Origin: CAYFFV01 sp964342695
GTDB lineage: Bacteria > Acidobacteriota > Vicinamibacteria > Vicinamibacterales > UBA8438
NCBI GenBank assembly: GCA_964342695.1
Contig: CAYFFV010000004.1
Coordinates: 50,868 to 114,867, forward strand
Direction: 5' to 3'
Length of the DNA stretch: 64,000 nucleotides
Of this stretch, positions 17,174 through 25,696 are shown piece after piece; position 1 is the stretch's first letter, and the number at the start of each line of letters is the position of its first letter. The position numbers and the translations under genes were made by a program. Below the pieces are notes generated by a model. It ran no database searches. It was not told the DNA's origin and saw only the letters and a program-made list of their open reading frames with translations.

Positions 17174-17887
17174 ATGAGTGATGCGCGTCACGACAATCCT
17201 TCCGAATTAGCAGTTTGTCAGTTAGGTCTCGTTTCTTATGAAAAAGGTCTTGAAATACAACGAAGACTTGTAGCCGAGCGTCGGAAGGGACGAGTCCCAG
17301 ATCTGCTTCTTTTCCTTGAGCATTCTCATGTAATAACCATGGGTGTTAGTGCGAGACTAAACAGTGAAAACGTCTTGGCATCTTCTGATGAGTTGGTTCA
17401 GCGAAGTATAAAAGTAGTAGAGGCTCCGCGCGGGGGGGATGTGACGTACCATGGCCCAGGTCAGTTGATTGGATACCCGATTCTTGATCTCAGACCCGAT
17501 CGTTGTGATGTTCACAAATATGTCCGTGACTTAGAGGAAGTCATAATACGTGCTCTTAACGCGTTGCGCATTACCTCTGTACGGATTCCTGGGTTAAGCG
17601 GTGTCTGGATAGATAATTGTAAAGTTGCAGCCATTGGTGTTCGATTGTCACGTTGGATTACAAGTCATGGATTTGCTTTAAATGTTGAGACTGATCTCGA
17701 TTACTTTAAGTTAATTCGTCCTTGTGGTATTCGGGACAAAGGTGTTACTTCTGTTTCTGTTGTGACTGGTCAGAGCCTTCACACAAAAGATCTTATTCCT
17801 GTTCTAGCAAAAGAATTTGGTGCTGTTTTTGATCGTTCTGTGACCTATGCGTCTGACGAATTAATAAGAACTTTACGAGATGGATAA
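17174..17887 (+). CDS. lipB: Octanoyltransferase LipB
   Basis: A protein of about 237 residues that moves octanoyl from acyl carrier protein onto lipoyl domains. Visible motifs are RGGDVTYHGPGQLIGYP (about 87-103), the acyl-binding lysine in CKVAAIGVRLSRW and the catalytic cysteine in LIRPCGI. The last two form the Cys/Lys dyad of the family. A GTG one codon earlier (17171) is an alternative start. The gene follows the E2 acyltransferase, its natural substrate. Its 3' end overlaps the convergent MDH-like gene by 15 bp. The separate lipoyl synthase LipA is not in this window. Confidence 0.95.
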   Translation: MSDARHDNPSELAVCQLGLVSYEKGLEIQRRLVAERRKGRVPDLLLFLEHSHVITMGVSARLNSENVLASSDELVQRSIKVVEAPRGGDVTYHGPGQLIGYPILDLRPDRCDVHKYVRDLEEVIIRALNALRITSVRIPGLSGVWIDNCKVAAIGVRLSRWITSHGFALNVETDLDYFKLIRPCGIRDKGVTSVSVVTGQSLHTKDLIPVLAKEFGAVFDRSVTYASDELIRTLRDG

Positions 17888-18718
17888 TGCAGTGCCGAGT
17901 TGAGTTCGTTCTTGTTGTGTAAGTACCGGCTCAACGATATTTGTAATGCCTGTGCGATCAATGTCGATGGGGACTGCAGTTGTTGAACCTTTGACACCGA
18001 ACTCACCATTGAGTTCGACGAAGCAAGTTACTTTCTTTAATGGAGCGCCTGATATGACTGCTTCGCATATACGGGTTGTGACTGAGGCTATAGCATAAGG
18101 CCCCGGTGGCCACAGGAGTTTAGTGCGGGATTTAAATCTGGAAAAATTATTGAGGCTGAATTGATACTTCAACGCCAAACCTCCGACCGTGGCTGAATTC
18201 CACGGTATTACAATGTGTTCAGGTGGAGTTCCAAGTACCGCTAAAGAAATTTCTGAGGGAGAGGTATTTAATTCTAGTGCAATTAGTGCTTGCAGTGCTG
18301 GTTTGATTGCCGCAGGGGCTGTGCCGATGAGTCTTTGACGTGCGATTCCAGATTCTAATGCACCCCGGTTAACGATATTTCTATGTGTATGAGATGCACA
18401 GAGAAAAACGGCTTGGCGGTTAATTCTGCCTAGCTCTGCAAGAGTTGCTATCGCAGAGTTCTCATTTTCTTGGGACAAAAGATCTTGTGTAAGAACCACC
18501 ACATCTGCTTGAGTCGCATAACTGAGATCAGTGTGCGACGTAATTGTTGTCTGAAAAGGTTCTATTGCCGCAGTTTGTTGAATATCCAGCGCCGTTCCGG
18601 CCGCTATATCTTCGCCAGTGTCAATTAGGGAAATACGATCAAAACGCCCCCGGGTGGCAATTTTGTGAGCGAGCGAACCTCCTAGGGTATTCACGCCAAC
18701 TATAGCTATTTCAGACAC
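17873..18718 (-). CDS. Lactate/malate-dehydrogenase-like protein lacking catalytic residues
   Basis: A 281-residue protein whose whole length follows the lactate/malate dehydrogenase fold. The Rossmann opening reads IAIVGVNTLGGSLAHKIA, with an acidic residue ending strand 2 (LIDT, Asp33), then AAGTALDIQQ and TVGGLALKY. The chemistry is missing. The mobile-loop motif with substrate arginines is replaced by TQDLLSQENE (77-86). The NPVD strand is CASHTH (107-112). The LDsaRfr segment is GTAPAAIKPA (132-141). The catalytic HGD motif is GTPPEHIVIP (163-172). NAD or another nucleotide may still bind. It is probably a pseudoenzyme or a new specificity rather than a true Mdh. Confidence 0.8.
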   Translation of the reverse strand: MSEIAIVGVNTLGGSLAHKIATRGRFDRISLIDTGEDIAAGTALDIQQTAAIEPFQTTITSHTDLSYATQADVVVLTQDLLSQENENSAIATLAELGRINRQAVFLCASHTHRNIVNRGALESGIARQRLIGTAPAAIKPALQALIALELNTSPSEISLAVLGTPPEHIVIPWNSATVGGLALKYQFSLNNFSRFKSRTKLLWPPGPYAIASVTTRICEAVISGAPLKKVTCFVELNGEFGVKGSTTAVPIDIDRTGITNIVEPVLTQQERTQLGTALSIS

Positions 18719-18755
18719 TGGGTTATTCTATTAAAGTCTTACCAAGAGACTCCAT

Positions 18756-19496
18756 ATGGAAAATACAAAAATTCACGGTTGTGTGGCTGTTGTAACCGGA
18801 GGTTCTCGAGGTATTGGGCTGTCAATTACGAATGAATTAATTTCTTTAGGCGTTAATGTCGTCATTTGTGGTCGGTCTCAAGAATCGCTGGAGCAAGCTC
18901 GGAATGAGGTGTTGAGTAACAATGATAAATCAATTGATCATGGACGCCTTGAGACTATTAGGGCGGACATTAGCGATGCAAGTCAGGCACGAAATGTTAT
19001 TGAACAATCTGAGAAAATGTTCGGACAACTCGATATTCTTATTAATAATGCTGGTGTTCGGAAATTTAAAAATATCACCGATCTATCTTTAGACGCTTGG
19101 AAAGAGATTATAGGGACAAATGTAGATGGATTATTTTTTTGTTGTCGTGCGGCTATACCCATCATACGTCGCAGCAAAATGGGATGGATCATAAATGTCA
19201 GCAGCTTGGCTGGTTCCCATCCTTTTTCAAAAGGTGCAGCGTACTGTGCATCAAAAGCTGCTGTGAATGCTCTGACTGAGGTATTGATGCAGGAAGTTCG
19301 TAGCGAAAACATCAGGGTAACCTGTATAGCGCCAGGCTCTGTTGATACTTCCAATACTAAATCGGAAGTGAGTTCTCCTGAAGATTGGAAACTTTCCTCA
19401 AGTGATGTTGCTAAGGTGGTCGTGGATACATTGTTGCATCATTCTAGGAGTCTTCCAAGCCGTATTGAAATTAGGCCATCTCGTCCGAGAATATGA
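18756..19496 (+). CDS. SDR-family oxidoreductase
   Basis: A 246-residue classical short-chain dehydrogenase/reductase. The cofactor motif TGGSRGIG (14-21), the NNAG motif (97-100), and the catalytic Ser149/150, Tyr163 and Lys167 (YCASK) are all intact. The sequence resembles the FabG/3-oxoacyl-ACP reductase-like branch, but the substrate cannot be assigned, since this family is very broad. The basic residues after strand 2 (CGRSQ) favour NADP. It is divergent from the MDH-like gene (37 bp between starts) and convergent with the FHA gene (3 bp). Confidence 0.92.
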   Translation: MENTKIHGCVAVVTGGSRGIGLSITNELISLGVNVVICGRSQESLEQARNEVLSNNDKSIDHGRLETIRADISDASQARNVIEQSEKMFGQLDILINNAGVRKFKNITDLSLDAWKEIIGTNVDGLFFCCRAAIPIIRRSKMGWIINVSSLAGSHPFSKGAAYCASKAAVNALTEVLMQEVRSENIRVTCIAPGSVDTSNTKSEVSSPEDWKLSSSDVAKVVVDTLLHHSRSLPSRIEIRPSRPRI

Positions 19497-19499
19497 ATT

Positions 19500-19787
19500 C
19501 TATTCTTCAATTACTGATAATTCAAAGCTGGCGAGAGTTAGAATATCCCCGGCATGAAGCGCAGACTTTTGAATACGGTTGTTATTGACAAAGGTTCCAT
19601 TTGTGCTGGCAAGATCTTCGACTACTAAACCATTTTCTGATACTGAAAAGTGGCAATGTACTCTTGAAATCAATGGAACATTTACGACAAAGTCAGCTTG
19701 AGGACCTCGACCAAATGTTCTCTTGGCTCCCAAGGTAAGACGGATAGTACACGGAATCGAAGTGTCGTTTGATTTTAAGATCCACAT
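19500..19787 (-). CDS. Stand-alone FHA-domain protein
   Basis: A 95-residue protein made of one forkhead-associated domain, which binds phosphothreonine peptides. The conserved core is visible as FGRGPQADFVV (Gly-Arg), SRVHCHF (Ser-x-x-His) and the DLASTNGTFVN motif that closes the phosphothreonine site. It lacks any fused kinase or secretion domain, so it would be an adaptor. A serine/threonine kinase partner is not in the window. It is followed downstream on the same strand by nothing obvious, and upstream, 37 bp away, by the alpha/beta hydrolase gene's 3' end. Confidence 0.9.
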   Translation of the reverse strand: MWILKSNDTSIPCTIRLTLGAKRTFGRGPQADFVVNVPLISRVHCHFSVSENGLVVEDLASTNGTFVNNNRIQKSALHAGDILTLASFELSVIEE

Positions 19788-19824
19788 AGATGATCTTTTT
19801 GAAATTTCGATATTTAAAAACTTT

Positions 19825-21543
19825 TTACTGTTTTCTATGATTCTCGGTTTTTATCCATTGACCGATGGAATCAATAAGTTCTTTCGAAACTTGCCGTTCA
19901 AACAATTGAGTGTAATCACCCAATCCTGTTTCACTAAAAGAAACTAGAACATGATCTATATTCGGGAACCTAATAGTTTCTGTGGTTGATTCTCGGCGGC
20001 GACGATTTTCGGCAAAACTTGATAGTCGATCAGCATGATGAGCTGGTATTTGTTCATCTAATTCGCCGTGGATGATCAGGATCGGTTGGCGAGTACGTCG
20101 AATAACATCTTCTGGGTCAAATTCTAGGAAGCTACGAAACCAGGCTGTGTCGGCACGTCGACGCATGTGTTCTGGTATACCGTCCCAATCTCTTTCACCA
20201 AGAACAGCATCAATGATTTGTGTTTGCAGTAAGGTTTGTTCTGCTCGTTGTTCTTTAGGCACTTCAAGCCATCCGAGACGATTTTTCTGCTGCTCAAGCA
20301 CTAGGTCTGTCCCTGGAGTTCCAGGGGTAGCCAAAAGGATTAAATTATCGATTGCTCGCTCTCTATAAGCAGCATTTAGAGCGATCCATCCACCTTCACC
20401 ATGTCCCAGTAAAACGATGCGATCCCTGTCTACGTCTTTACGTCGCATAACATGTTCCGCGACAGCTAAAACGTCATCGGAATATTCTTCTAGGCCAGCC
20501 GATTCAGGTCTCCCTCCACTCTGTCCGACACCGCGTTTGTCATACCGAACAACAAGATGTCCTAATTCTGCCAATCCAGTTGCAAGCTGAGCGAACAAAG
20601 GGACACCATCGATGTTTTCGTCTCGGTCTACAAGCCCGGTTCCCGGAACTAAAATTATCGCAGGCCAGCCATCTTCTGGCTGTTGATAATCAACAGGTAG
20701 CGTTACAGTGGAAGCAAGACTAAAGCCGCGTGCAGGCACACGAATTTGAATATCTCCAGGATGGCTTCGACTTGTTAAACGTGTTGATACAAGTGAAAGA
20801 TCTTGTCGCGCGACATCAATCTTTACCTGCGGAAGATTCACGCGTAGTAAACGCTGACGTTGATCGACCCAGATATCTGCTTCAAGTTGTTGGTTTTCAT
20901 ACCGCAAGAGGGTTCGGTAAATCAATGCTGATACTTGAGTCTGCGCAGTCTGAATTTGTTGAGTTGTAATTCTTTGGACAACCGCAGTAATTTCACCTCG
21001 GGGAGCCACAAAAACGGGAATGATATCTCCCTCACGGCTTTGACCTAACCGAACAGCCAGGGCTTCGTAAGCGCCAAAGAAGAAGTCAGGAAGTATAATG
21101 GCTCTAGGGTTGATCTGAAGAAGCTCAGTAGTTTCCTCGTTTCCATCTCGGATGTTACTGTTTGCGGAACCATCTGTAATTTCAGAGCGAATAACGTATT
21201 CCGTGTTGGAACGGGTGCCGTCGATAACTAGCTGACGAGGTTTCCAAGATGCGTCGTATTCAACTTCAAATGATTCAATGTTAAGGTTTATAGGACCGGC
21301 AATTTGTCCGGTGGAATTTATCTTCCAGCCTGTTTGTGTTTGTTCGACGCCTACACGTTCGACGCCGATAGGAACGGAATTTACAAATATGGTGAAAATT
21401 GCTTCACCAGGGGCAGGTTGTTCCTGACCGTAGAGAGGTGCCGGTGCAAGGAAAATAAGTGGCCCAACGATAACCGACAGTTTCACCAGAGGTTTAAATA
21501 TATCTCGCACAGCCTTCCAGCATATCATTTGGAGCAAGATCAT
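19825..21543 (-). CDS. Secreted alpha/beta hydrolase-fold protein with Ser-to-Gly nucleophile
   Basis: A 572-residue exported protein. A signal peptide (hydrophobic around 20-35, ending APLYGQ) leads into an N-terminal beta-rich domain of unknown function (about 45-265). An S33-like alpha/beta hydrolase domain (about 280-570) follows. Family motifs are present: LVPGTGLVDRDEN, VVRYDKRGVGQSGG, the acid loop HGELDEQIP and the His region NIDHVL. The nucleophile elbow, however, reads LLGHGEGG (378-385), where GHSxGG is expected, so the catalytic serine is replaced by Gly382 (codon GGT). It may be a non-catalytic binder or use another mechanism. Its start lies back-to-back with ygfZ, and Met6 is an alternative start. 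Confidence 0.86.
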   Translation of the reverse strand: MILLQMICWKAVRDIFKPLVKLSVIVGPLIFLAPAPLYGQEQPAPGEAIFTIFVNSVPIGVERVGVEQTQTGWKINSTGQIAGPINLNIESFEVEYDASWKPRQLVIDGTRSNTEYVIRSEITDGSANSNIRDGNEETTELLQINPRAIILPDFFFGAYEALAVRLGQSREGDIIPVFVAPRGEITAVVQRITTQQIQTAQTQVSALIYRTLLRYENQQLEADIWVDQRQRLLRVNLPQVKIDVARQDLSLVSTRLTSRSHPGDIQIRVPARGFSLASTVTLPVDYQQPEDGWPAIILVPGTGLVDRDENIDGVPLFAQLATGLAELGHLVVRYDKRGVGQSGGRPESAGLEEYSDDVLAVAEHVMRRKDVDRDRIVLLGHGEGGWIALNAAYRERAIDNLILLATPGTPGTDLVLEQQKNRLGWLEVPKEQRAEQTLLQTQIIDAVLGERDWDGIPEHMRRRADTAWFRSFLEFDPEDVIRRTRQPILIIHGELDEQIPAHHADRLSSFAENRRRRESTTETIRFPNIDHVLVSFSETGLGDYTQLFERQVSKELIDSIGQWIKTENHRKQ

Positions 21544-21544
21544 T

Positions 21545-22585
21545 ATGAATTCTCAAGAGTATACTGCTCTACACTCGGGTTCAGGAGTCATTTCTCGCAC
21601 TAAAAGAGCGTTCATTGCAGTGAAGGGCGATGACCGCGCAGAGTTTCTTCAAGGCCTTTTAACTAATGATATTAAAGGACTTAACAGTTACGAGGGCTGT
21701 TATAGTCTTTATCTAAACTCAAAAGGCCGTCTTGAAGCAGACCTCTTCGCATTTAATCTTGAAAACGTTTTACTTCTAGATGTTCCCAGTAGCGTGCACA
21801 GAATGATGGTTGATCGCTTGAATGAACTTATTTTTGCTGAGGACGTGCAAATAGAAGATTGGACCGACCAATGGGTCAGTTGTGGAGTTTTCGGTCCTTC
21901 TTCTATAAAGACTGTCGATACTGGACTCAAGATACTTGGAATCAATACAGACGGTTTTTCGGTCGTTACAGACCTTAATCTTTATAAGTCTTTTTTGATG
22001 AAATTTGAGAAAACAGAACTTATTGTTGCTCGCACTGACGAACATGGACCGTTAGGTTTTTCTATTCTTACCGAGCAAGCTTTCGCAGAGACATTAAGAA
22101 AAGCCTTGATGTCTACAGGTGCAGTAGAAGTAAGTGACGAGGCAATTGAAGTTGTTCGCATAGAGTCAGGTGTTCCTGCTTTTCCCGTTGACATGGATTC
22201 TGAAACCATTCCGATCGAAGCCGGAATTAGCGAACGTGCAATAAGTTTCACAAAAGGTTGTTATGTCGGTCAGGAAGTTATTGTACGTATTATGCACCGT
22301 GGAGAAGGACGAGTAGCAAAGCGACTTGTCGGTTTGGCGCTGAGTAAGGAAACTAATACCAATCAGGCACCTGAAATATTACCGGCACTGGGCGCAGCAC
22401 TGTGGCATGACGATAAGGTCGTTGGTAAATTAACGAGCGTGACTTATTCGCCAAAATTAAGTCAAGTGGTCGGACTTGGTTATTTAACGCGACTTCTTAC
22501 AGAAGTGGGCACGAAGGTAATGGTTGAAATTGATGGTCGACGTGTCGGTTTCGTTGTTACACCCACGCCTTTCGTCGTGCCGTGA
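21545..22585 (+). CDS. ygfZ: Folate-binding protein YgfZ
   Basis: A 346-residue GcvT-like protein that uses tetrahydrofolate in maturation of a subset of iron-sulfur enzymes. The hallmark K-G-C-Y-x-G-Q-E motif is intact at 237-244 (KGCYVGQE), including the conserved cysteine. The N-terminal FLQGLLTNDI and LNSKGRLEADLF segments are also typical. It is not the glycine-cleavage T protein, which lacks the KGCY motif. A GGAG lies about 11 nt before the ATG. It is divergent from the hydrolase gene, with only one base between the annotated starts. Confidence 0.92.
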   Translation: MNSQEYTALHSGSGVISRTKRAFIAVKGDDRAEFLQGLLTNDIKGLNSYEGCYSLYLNSKGRLEADLFAFNLENVLLLDVPSSVHRMMVDRLNELIFAEDVQIEDWTDQWVSCGVFGPSSIKTVDTGLKILGINTDGFSVVTDLNLYKSFLMKFEKTELIVARTDEHGPLGFSILTEQAFAETLRKALMSTGAVEVSDEAIEVVRIESGVPAFPVDMDSETIPIEAGISERAISFTKGCYVGQEVIVRIMHRGEGRVAKRLVGLALSKETNTNQAPEILPALGAALWHDDKVVGKLTSVTYSPKLSQVVGLGYLTRLLTEVGTKVMVEIDGRRVGFVVTPTPFVVP

Positions 22586-22592
22586 TTTGGTC

Positions 22593-23291
22593 TCATTTTT
22601 TTTTGACGAAGGGAAATGATTTACAGATGCCTCTCATTGGGCACTCATGACACCTTGGTGTTCTTGCAACACAAATAAGCGCGCCAAGATCCATAAGTGC
22701 TTGATTAAAATCAAATACATGTTTTTGAGGGAGTAATGCTTCAGAAAGTTCCCACAGATGTTTATTTATCTTACTGTTTGTTTTTGTTTCCTCACCCATA
22801 AAGATGCGGCATAAAATACGAGCAACGTTGGTATCTACTATTGCCGTTCGTTTATTAAATCCGAAGCACTGTACAGCTCCAACCGTATAAGCTCCCAAAC
22901 CTTTAAAAGATCGAAGTGTTTGCGTATCTGCAGGAAGGGTGCCTTGATGCTCTTTGACGACTTGTTTGGCTATCTTCTGGAGGCGGATCGGCCTTATATT
23001 GTAGCCAAGAGGACGCCACGTTTTGAGGACTTGATTTTTTCTTGCAGTCGCCAGTTTTTCAAATGTTGGAAATTTGTTAATCCACTCAAAGTATTTTGGT
23101 AAAACTCGGTCAACTTGAGTTTGTTGAAGCATAATTTCTGACACCAAAATATGGTACGGATTGTTCGTTGTTCTCCAGGGAAGGTCTCTTCCGTTTAGCC
23201 GGTACCACGCGAGCAAACGGCGCCGAAAATATATTTTTGTTGGCGAATCCGGTAAGAGTAAACCAGATAATTCTTTCTTATGTTTCACCAT
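22593..23291 (-). CDS. mutY: A/G-specific adenine glycosylase, catalytic domain only
   Basis: A 232-residue HhH-GPD glycosylase with MutY features, including RDLPWR, SEIMLQQTQV with catalytic Glu52, FKGLGAYTVGAV (HhH) and VDTNVARIL with Asp153. A [4Fe-4S] loop with cysteines at 207, 214, 217 and 223 (C-x6-C-x2-C-x5-C) completes the domain. Full MutY proteins are about 350 residues and end in a Nudix-like domain that recognises 8-oxoguanine. That domain is missing here, as in MIG-type mismatch glycosylases. Function on A:oxoG versus other mismatches is therefore uncertain. It is convergent with ygfZ (7 bp). Confidence 0.88.
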   Translation of the reverse strand: MVKHKKELSGLLLPDSPTKIYFRRRLLAWYRLNGRDLPWRTTNNPYHILVSEIMLQQTQVDRVLPKYFEWINKFPTFEKLATARKNQVLKTWRPLGYNIRPIRLQKIAKQVVKEHQGTLPADTQTLRSFKGLGAYTVGAVQCFGFNKRTAIVDTNVARILCRIFMGEETKTNSKINKHLWELSEALLPQKHVFDFNQALMDLGALICVARTPRCHECPMRGICKSFPFVKKK

Positions 23292-23318
23292 ATCGTTTAA
23301 CAGTATAGAATCCGATCT

Positions 23319-23858
23319 GTGTCACTCTACACTGGTACAGGAGATAACGGAGAAACTGGTCTCGCAGACGGAACTAGGGTTTCGAAAATCGAGGGCAGAA
23401 TAGAGGCTTGTGGTGATGTTGATGAGCTGAATGCGATGCTTGGAATTGCTATGGCTGCAGGTCTCGATTCCGATCTTCAAGAGGTTTTGTCAGGGATGCA
23501 AAGTGATCTATTTGCACTCGGAGCCCATCTAGCTGATCCACGTAATGATATAAATTCACGGGTTCCTAAGGCGAAACTTGATAGCAATAGTGTTAAAAAA
23601 CTAGAACAATGGATTGATAATTTCGATAGCCAGTTACCGGCATTACGAAAGTTCTTGCTTCCTGGAGGAGGAATTCAGGGTGCCAGTCTGCATGCTGCGA
23701 GGGCTGTGTCTCGAAGGGCAGAACGTCGTATCGTAGCTCTTGGAGTTGATCACGTGCCTAGTGTGGTTCTTCAATATATCAACAGGGTGTCGGATTTACT
23801 TTTTGTTTTAGCCCGGCTCGTGAACTTCCGTCACGATTTTCAGGAGTCTGAATGGTAG
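23319..23858 (+). CDS. pduO: PduO-type cob(I)alamin adenosyltransferase
   Basis: A 179-residue adenosyltransferase that makes adenosylcobalamin from ATP and reduced cobalamin. The N-terminal ATP site YTGTGDNGETGLADG and the helical core (VDELNAMLG, then SRRAERR, then YINRVSDLLFVLAR) are complete. The start is a GTG. It is divergent from mutY (27 bp). B12 use in this organism is also shown by MetH at 52757, although MetH uses methylcobalamin. The gene overlaps the convergent unknown membrane protein by 19 bp. Confidence 0.94.
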   Translation: MSLYTGTGDNGETGLADGTRVSKIEGRIEACGDVDELNAMLGIAMAAGLDSDLQEVLSGMQSDLFALGAHLADPRNDINSRVPKAKLDSNSVKKLEQWIDNFDSQLPALRKFLLPGGGIQGASLHAARAVSRRAERRIVALGVDHVPSVVLQYINRVSDLLFVLARLVNFRHDFQESEW

Positions 23859-24352
23859 TTAGTTTTGTCAGACAATTTAATCGATGCTTTTACAGTTTCA
23901 AAAATATTTCTCGCAAGTTCTTGAGAAACCTGCTGTCTGATTGATCCACAGGCTACAAGAATAAAATTTGAGTCCACTTCAATTTTCACATCCCATCTTT
24001 CGCGCTCGACATTTTCTGGAGAGCTGTTATCTTTATCGTTTTCTGTGACAGTTTTAAAATCAGACCTGTTTGTTCGAGCTACTGCCAGCACGGCCCCACT
24101 TATTAGTAATTCAACAGAACTAATCTTATGTTTTGGAATGCATTGATTAGACCAGTAAAATGAGTCTTTGTCGTGCGAAAAAAAAAGCAATCCATTTTCA
24201 GTTGGAACCTCCGCCAGAATAGAACGACCTTGTTTCTTAAGAGATTTCCGAAGGCGTTCGTGACTACGGTGATGCCAGTGCAAGCTTGTCGCCATGGTTA
24301 GGGCGGATATAACAAGAATCGAAGCGACGATGATGGCTATAAGATCACGCAT
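23840..24352 (-). CDS. Hypothetical membrane-anchored protein
   Basis: A 170-residue protein I do not recognise. Residues 4-22 form one strong hydrophobic helix (LIAIIVASILVISALTMAT). A basic, histidine-containing segment and a soluble domain of about 120 residues follow, with alternating strands. A short acidic low-complexity insertion (ENDKDNSSPENVERE) lies in the middle. It reads as a bitopic inner-membrane protein with the bulk on one side. The clean helix and full-length frame argue for a real gene. It is convergent with the cobalamin adenosyltransferase gene, overlapping it by 19 bp. Confidence 0.65.
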   Translation of the reverse strand: MRDLIAIIVASILVISALTMATSLHWHHRSHERLRKSLKKQGRSILAEVPTENGLLFFSHDKDSFYWSNQCIPKHKISSVELLISGAVLAVARTNRSDFKTVTENDKDNSSPENVERERWDVKIEVDSNFILVACGSIRQQVSQELARNIFETVKASIKLSDKTNYHSDS

Positions 24353-24514
24353 ATAGAAGATCTATGCTATCAGAGACACGTTACAAAGTTTTACGTCTCT
24401 TGCCGGAGTAAATGTTGTTTTTGGCGCCGATAGTGGGATATGCGTGGTTTTCTTCCGTGTGAGGGCATGGATGGCCATGAAATGGTTTTTTCGGAATTGC
24501 AAATAGGGTGCAGT

Positions 24515-25681
24515 ATGGATTCGGTCATTATTCATTATCAAGAGATTGCTCTCAAAAAGCGAAATCGTCCTTGGTTTATTGAACGTCTCATATCGAATAT
24601 AAGAATAGTGTTATGTGATTTGGACATTATAAAAGTTCGGGCGTTGATGGGGCGCATTGAAATTGTTTTAGGTGTCGGTGCTGATTGGAGTGAGGTGCAA
24701 AGTCGACTGCAGGGAGTGTTTGGTATTGCTAATTTTGCACAGGCCCGCCGCGTTAGTAGAGATTTTAAGGAACTGGAAAAATCTGTTCTTGAGGGCATTC
24801 CTAAAGAAAATGTCGAAAGTTTTCGAGTTACAGCCCGTCGCGCCGACAAGTTGTATTCATTAAAATCTCCAGAAATCGAACGATTACTCGGTGCTAGAAT
24901 CCAAAAAGAACGGAATTGGTCAGTTGATTTAAAGAATCCTGAGTTAACCGTCCGTGTCGAAATTTTAAACAGGCATGCCTTTTTTATGTTTCGTCAGCAT
25001 CAGGGTCCAGGCGGACTGCCTTCAGGAGTCAGCGGGAAAGTTCTTTGTCTTATTTCTGGAGGTATTGATTCACCAGTAGCGGCTTACCGATTAATGAAAC
25101 GTGGTTGTCGTGTGCGTTTTGTGCATTTTCATAGTTATCCCCTCCTGTCGCATGCGTCGATAGACAAGGTAAGAGAAATTACTGAGCATCTGACGAAGTA
25201 TCAGCTGTCTTCTCGTGTTTATTTTGTAGCATTTTCTGACATTCAGAGACAGATAGTATTGTCTGTTCCGTCGCCACTTCGGGTAGTTTTGTATCGACGC
25301 TTCATGATGCGTATCGCTACTCGCCTTGCACGAAAATCTAGATGTGGTGCACTTGTTACTGGTGAGGCAGTCGGTCAGGTTGCTTCCCAGACACTCGAAA
25401 ATCTTGGCGTAATAGGAGATTCAGTTTCAGGTTTACCTGTTTTGAGACCGCTTATTGGCTTAGATAAAGATGAGATTTCTTCTGAAGCTATTGGAATCGG
25501 GACATATCCAATCTCAATAATTCCCGATCAGGATTGTTGCCAATTGTTTACGCCTCGAAATCCAGCCACTAAGGCTCGATTAAAAGAAATAGAATCAGCT
25601 GAACAGTCTCTTCCAATAGAAGGTTTAGTGGAAGAAGCTATTGAAAATGTTGAGCAAGAAGATTTCAGTTTTCCTAAGTAG
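24515..25681 (+). CDS. thiI: tRNA 4-thiouridine / thiamine sulfur transferase ThiI (no rhodanese domain)
   Basis: A 388-residue ThiI with an N-terminal ferredoxin-like/THUMP RNA-binding region (about 1-165) and a PP-loop ATP pyrophosphatase domain starting LCLISGGIDSPVAAYRL. The later TGEAVGQVASQTLENL and DQDCCQLFTPRNPATK segments are typical and contain the conserved cysteine. I chose ATG 24515 (MDSVIIHYQEIALKKR), because the canonical family start aligns there. An in-frame ATG at 24440 would add 25 unlikely residues. The C-terminal rhodanese domain of E. coli ThiI is absent, so an external sulfur carrier is required. Confidence 0.92.
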   Translation: MDSVIIHYQEIALKKRNRPWFIERLISNIRIVLCDLDIIKVRALMGRIEIVLGVGADWSEVQSRLQGVFGIANFAQARRVSRDFKELEKSVLEGIPKENVESFRVTARRADKLYSLKSPEIERLLGARIQKERNWSVDLKNPELTVRVEILNRHAFFMFRQHQGPGGLPSGVSGKVLCLISGGIDSPVAAYRLMKRGCRVRFVHFHSYPLLSHASIDKVREITEHLTKYQLSSRVYFVAFSDIQRQIVLSVPSPLRVVLYRRFMMRIATRLARKSRCGALVTGEAVGQVASQTLENLGVIGDSVSGLPVLRPLIGLDKDEISSEAIGIGTYPISIIPDQDCCQLFTPRNPATKARLKEIESAEQSLPIEGLVEEAIENVEQEDFSFPK

Positions 25682-25696
25682 TTCTAATAAATGTGG

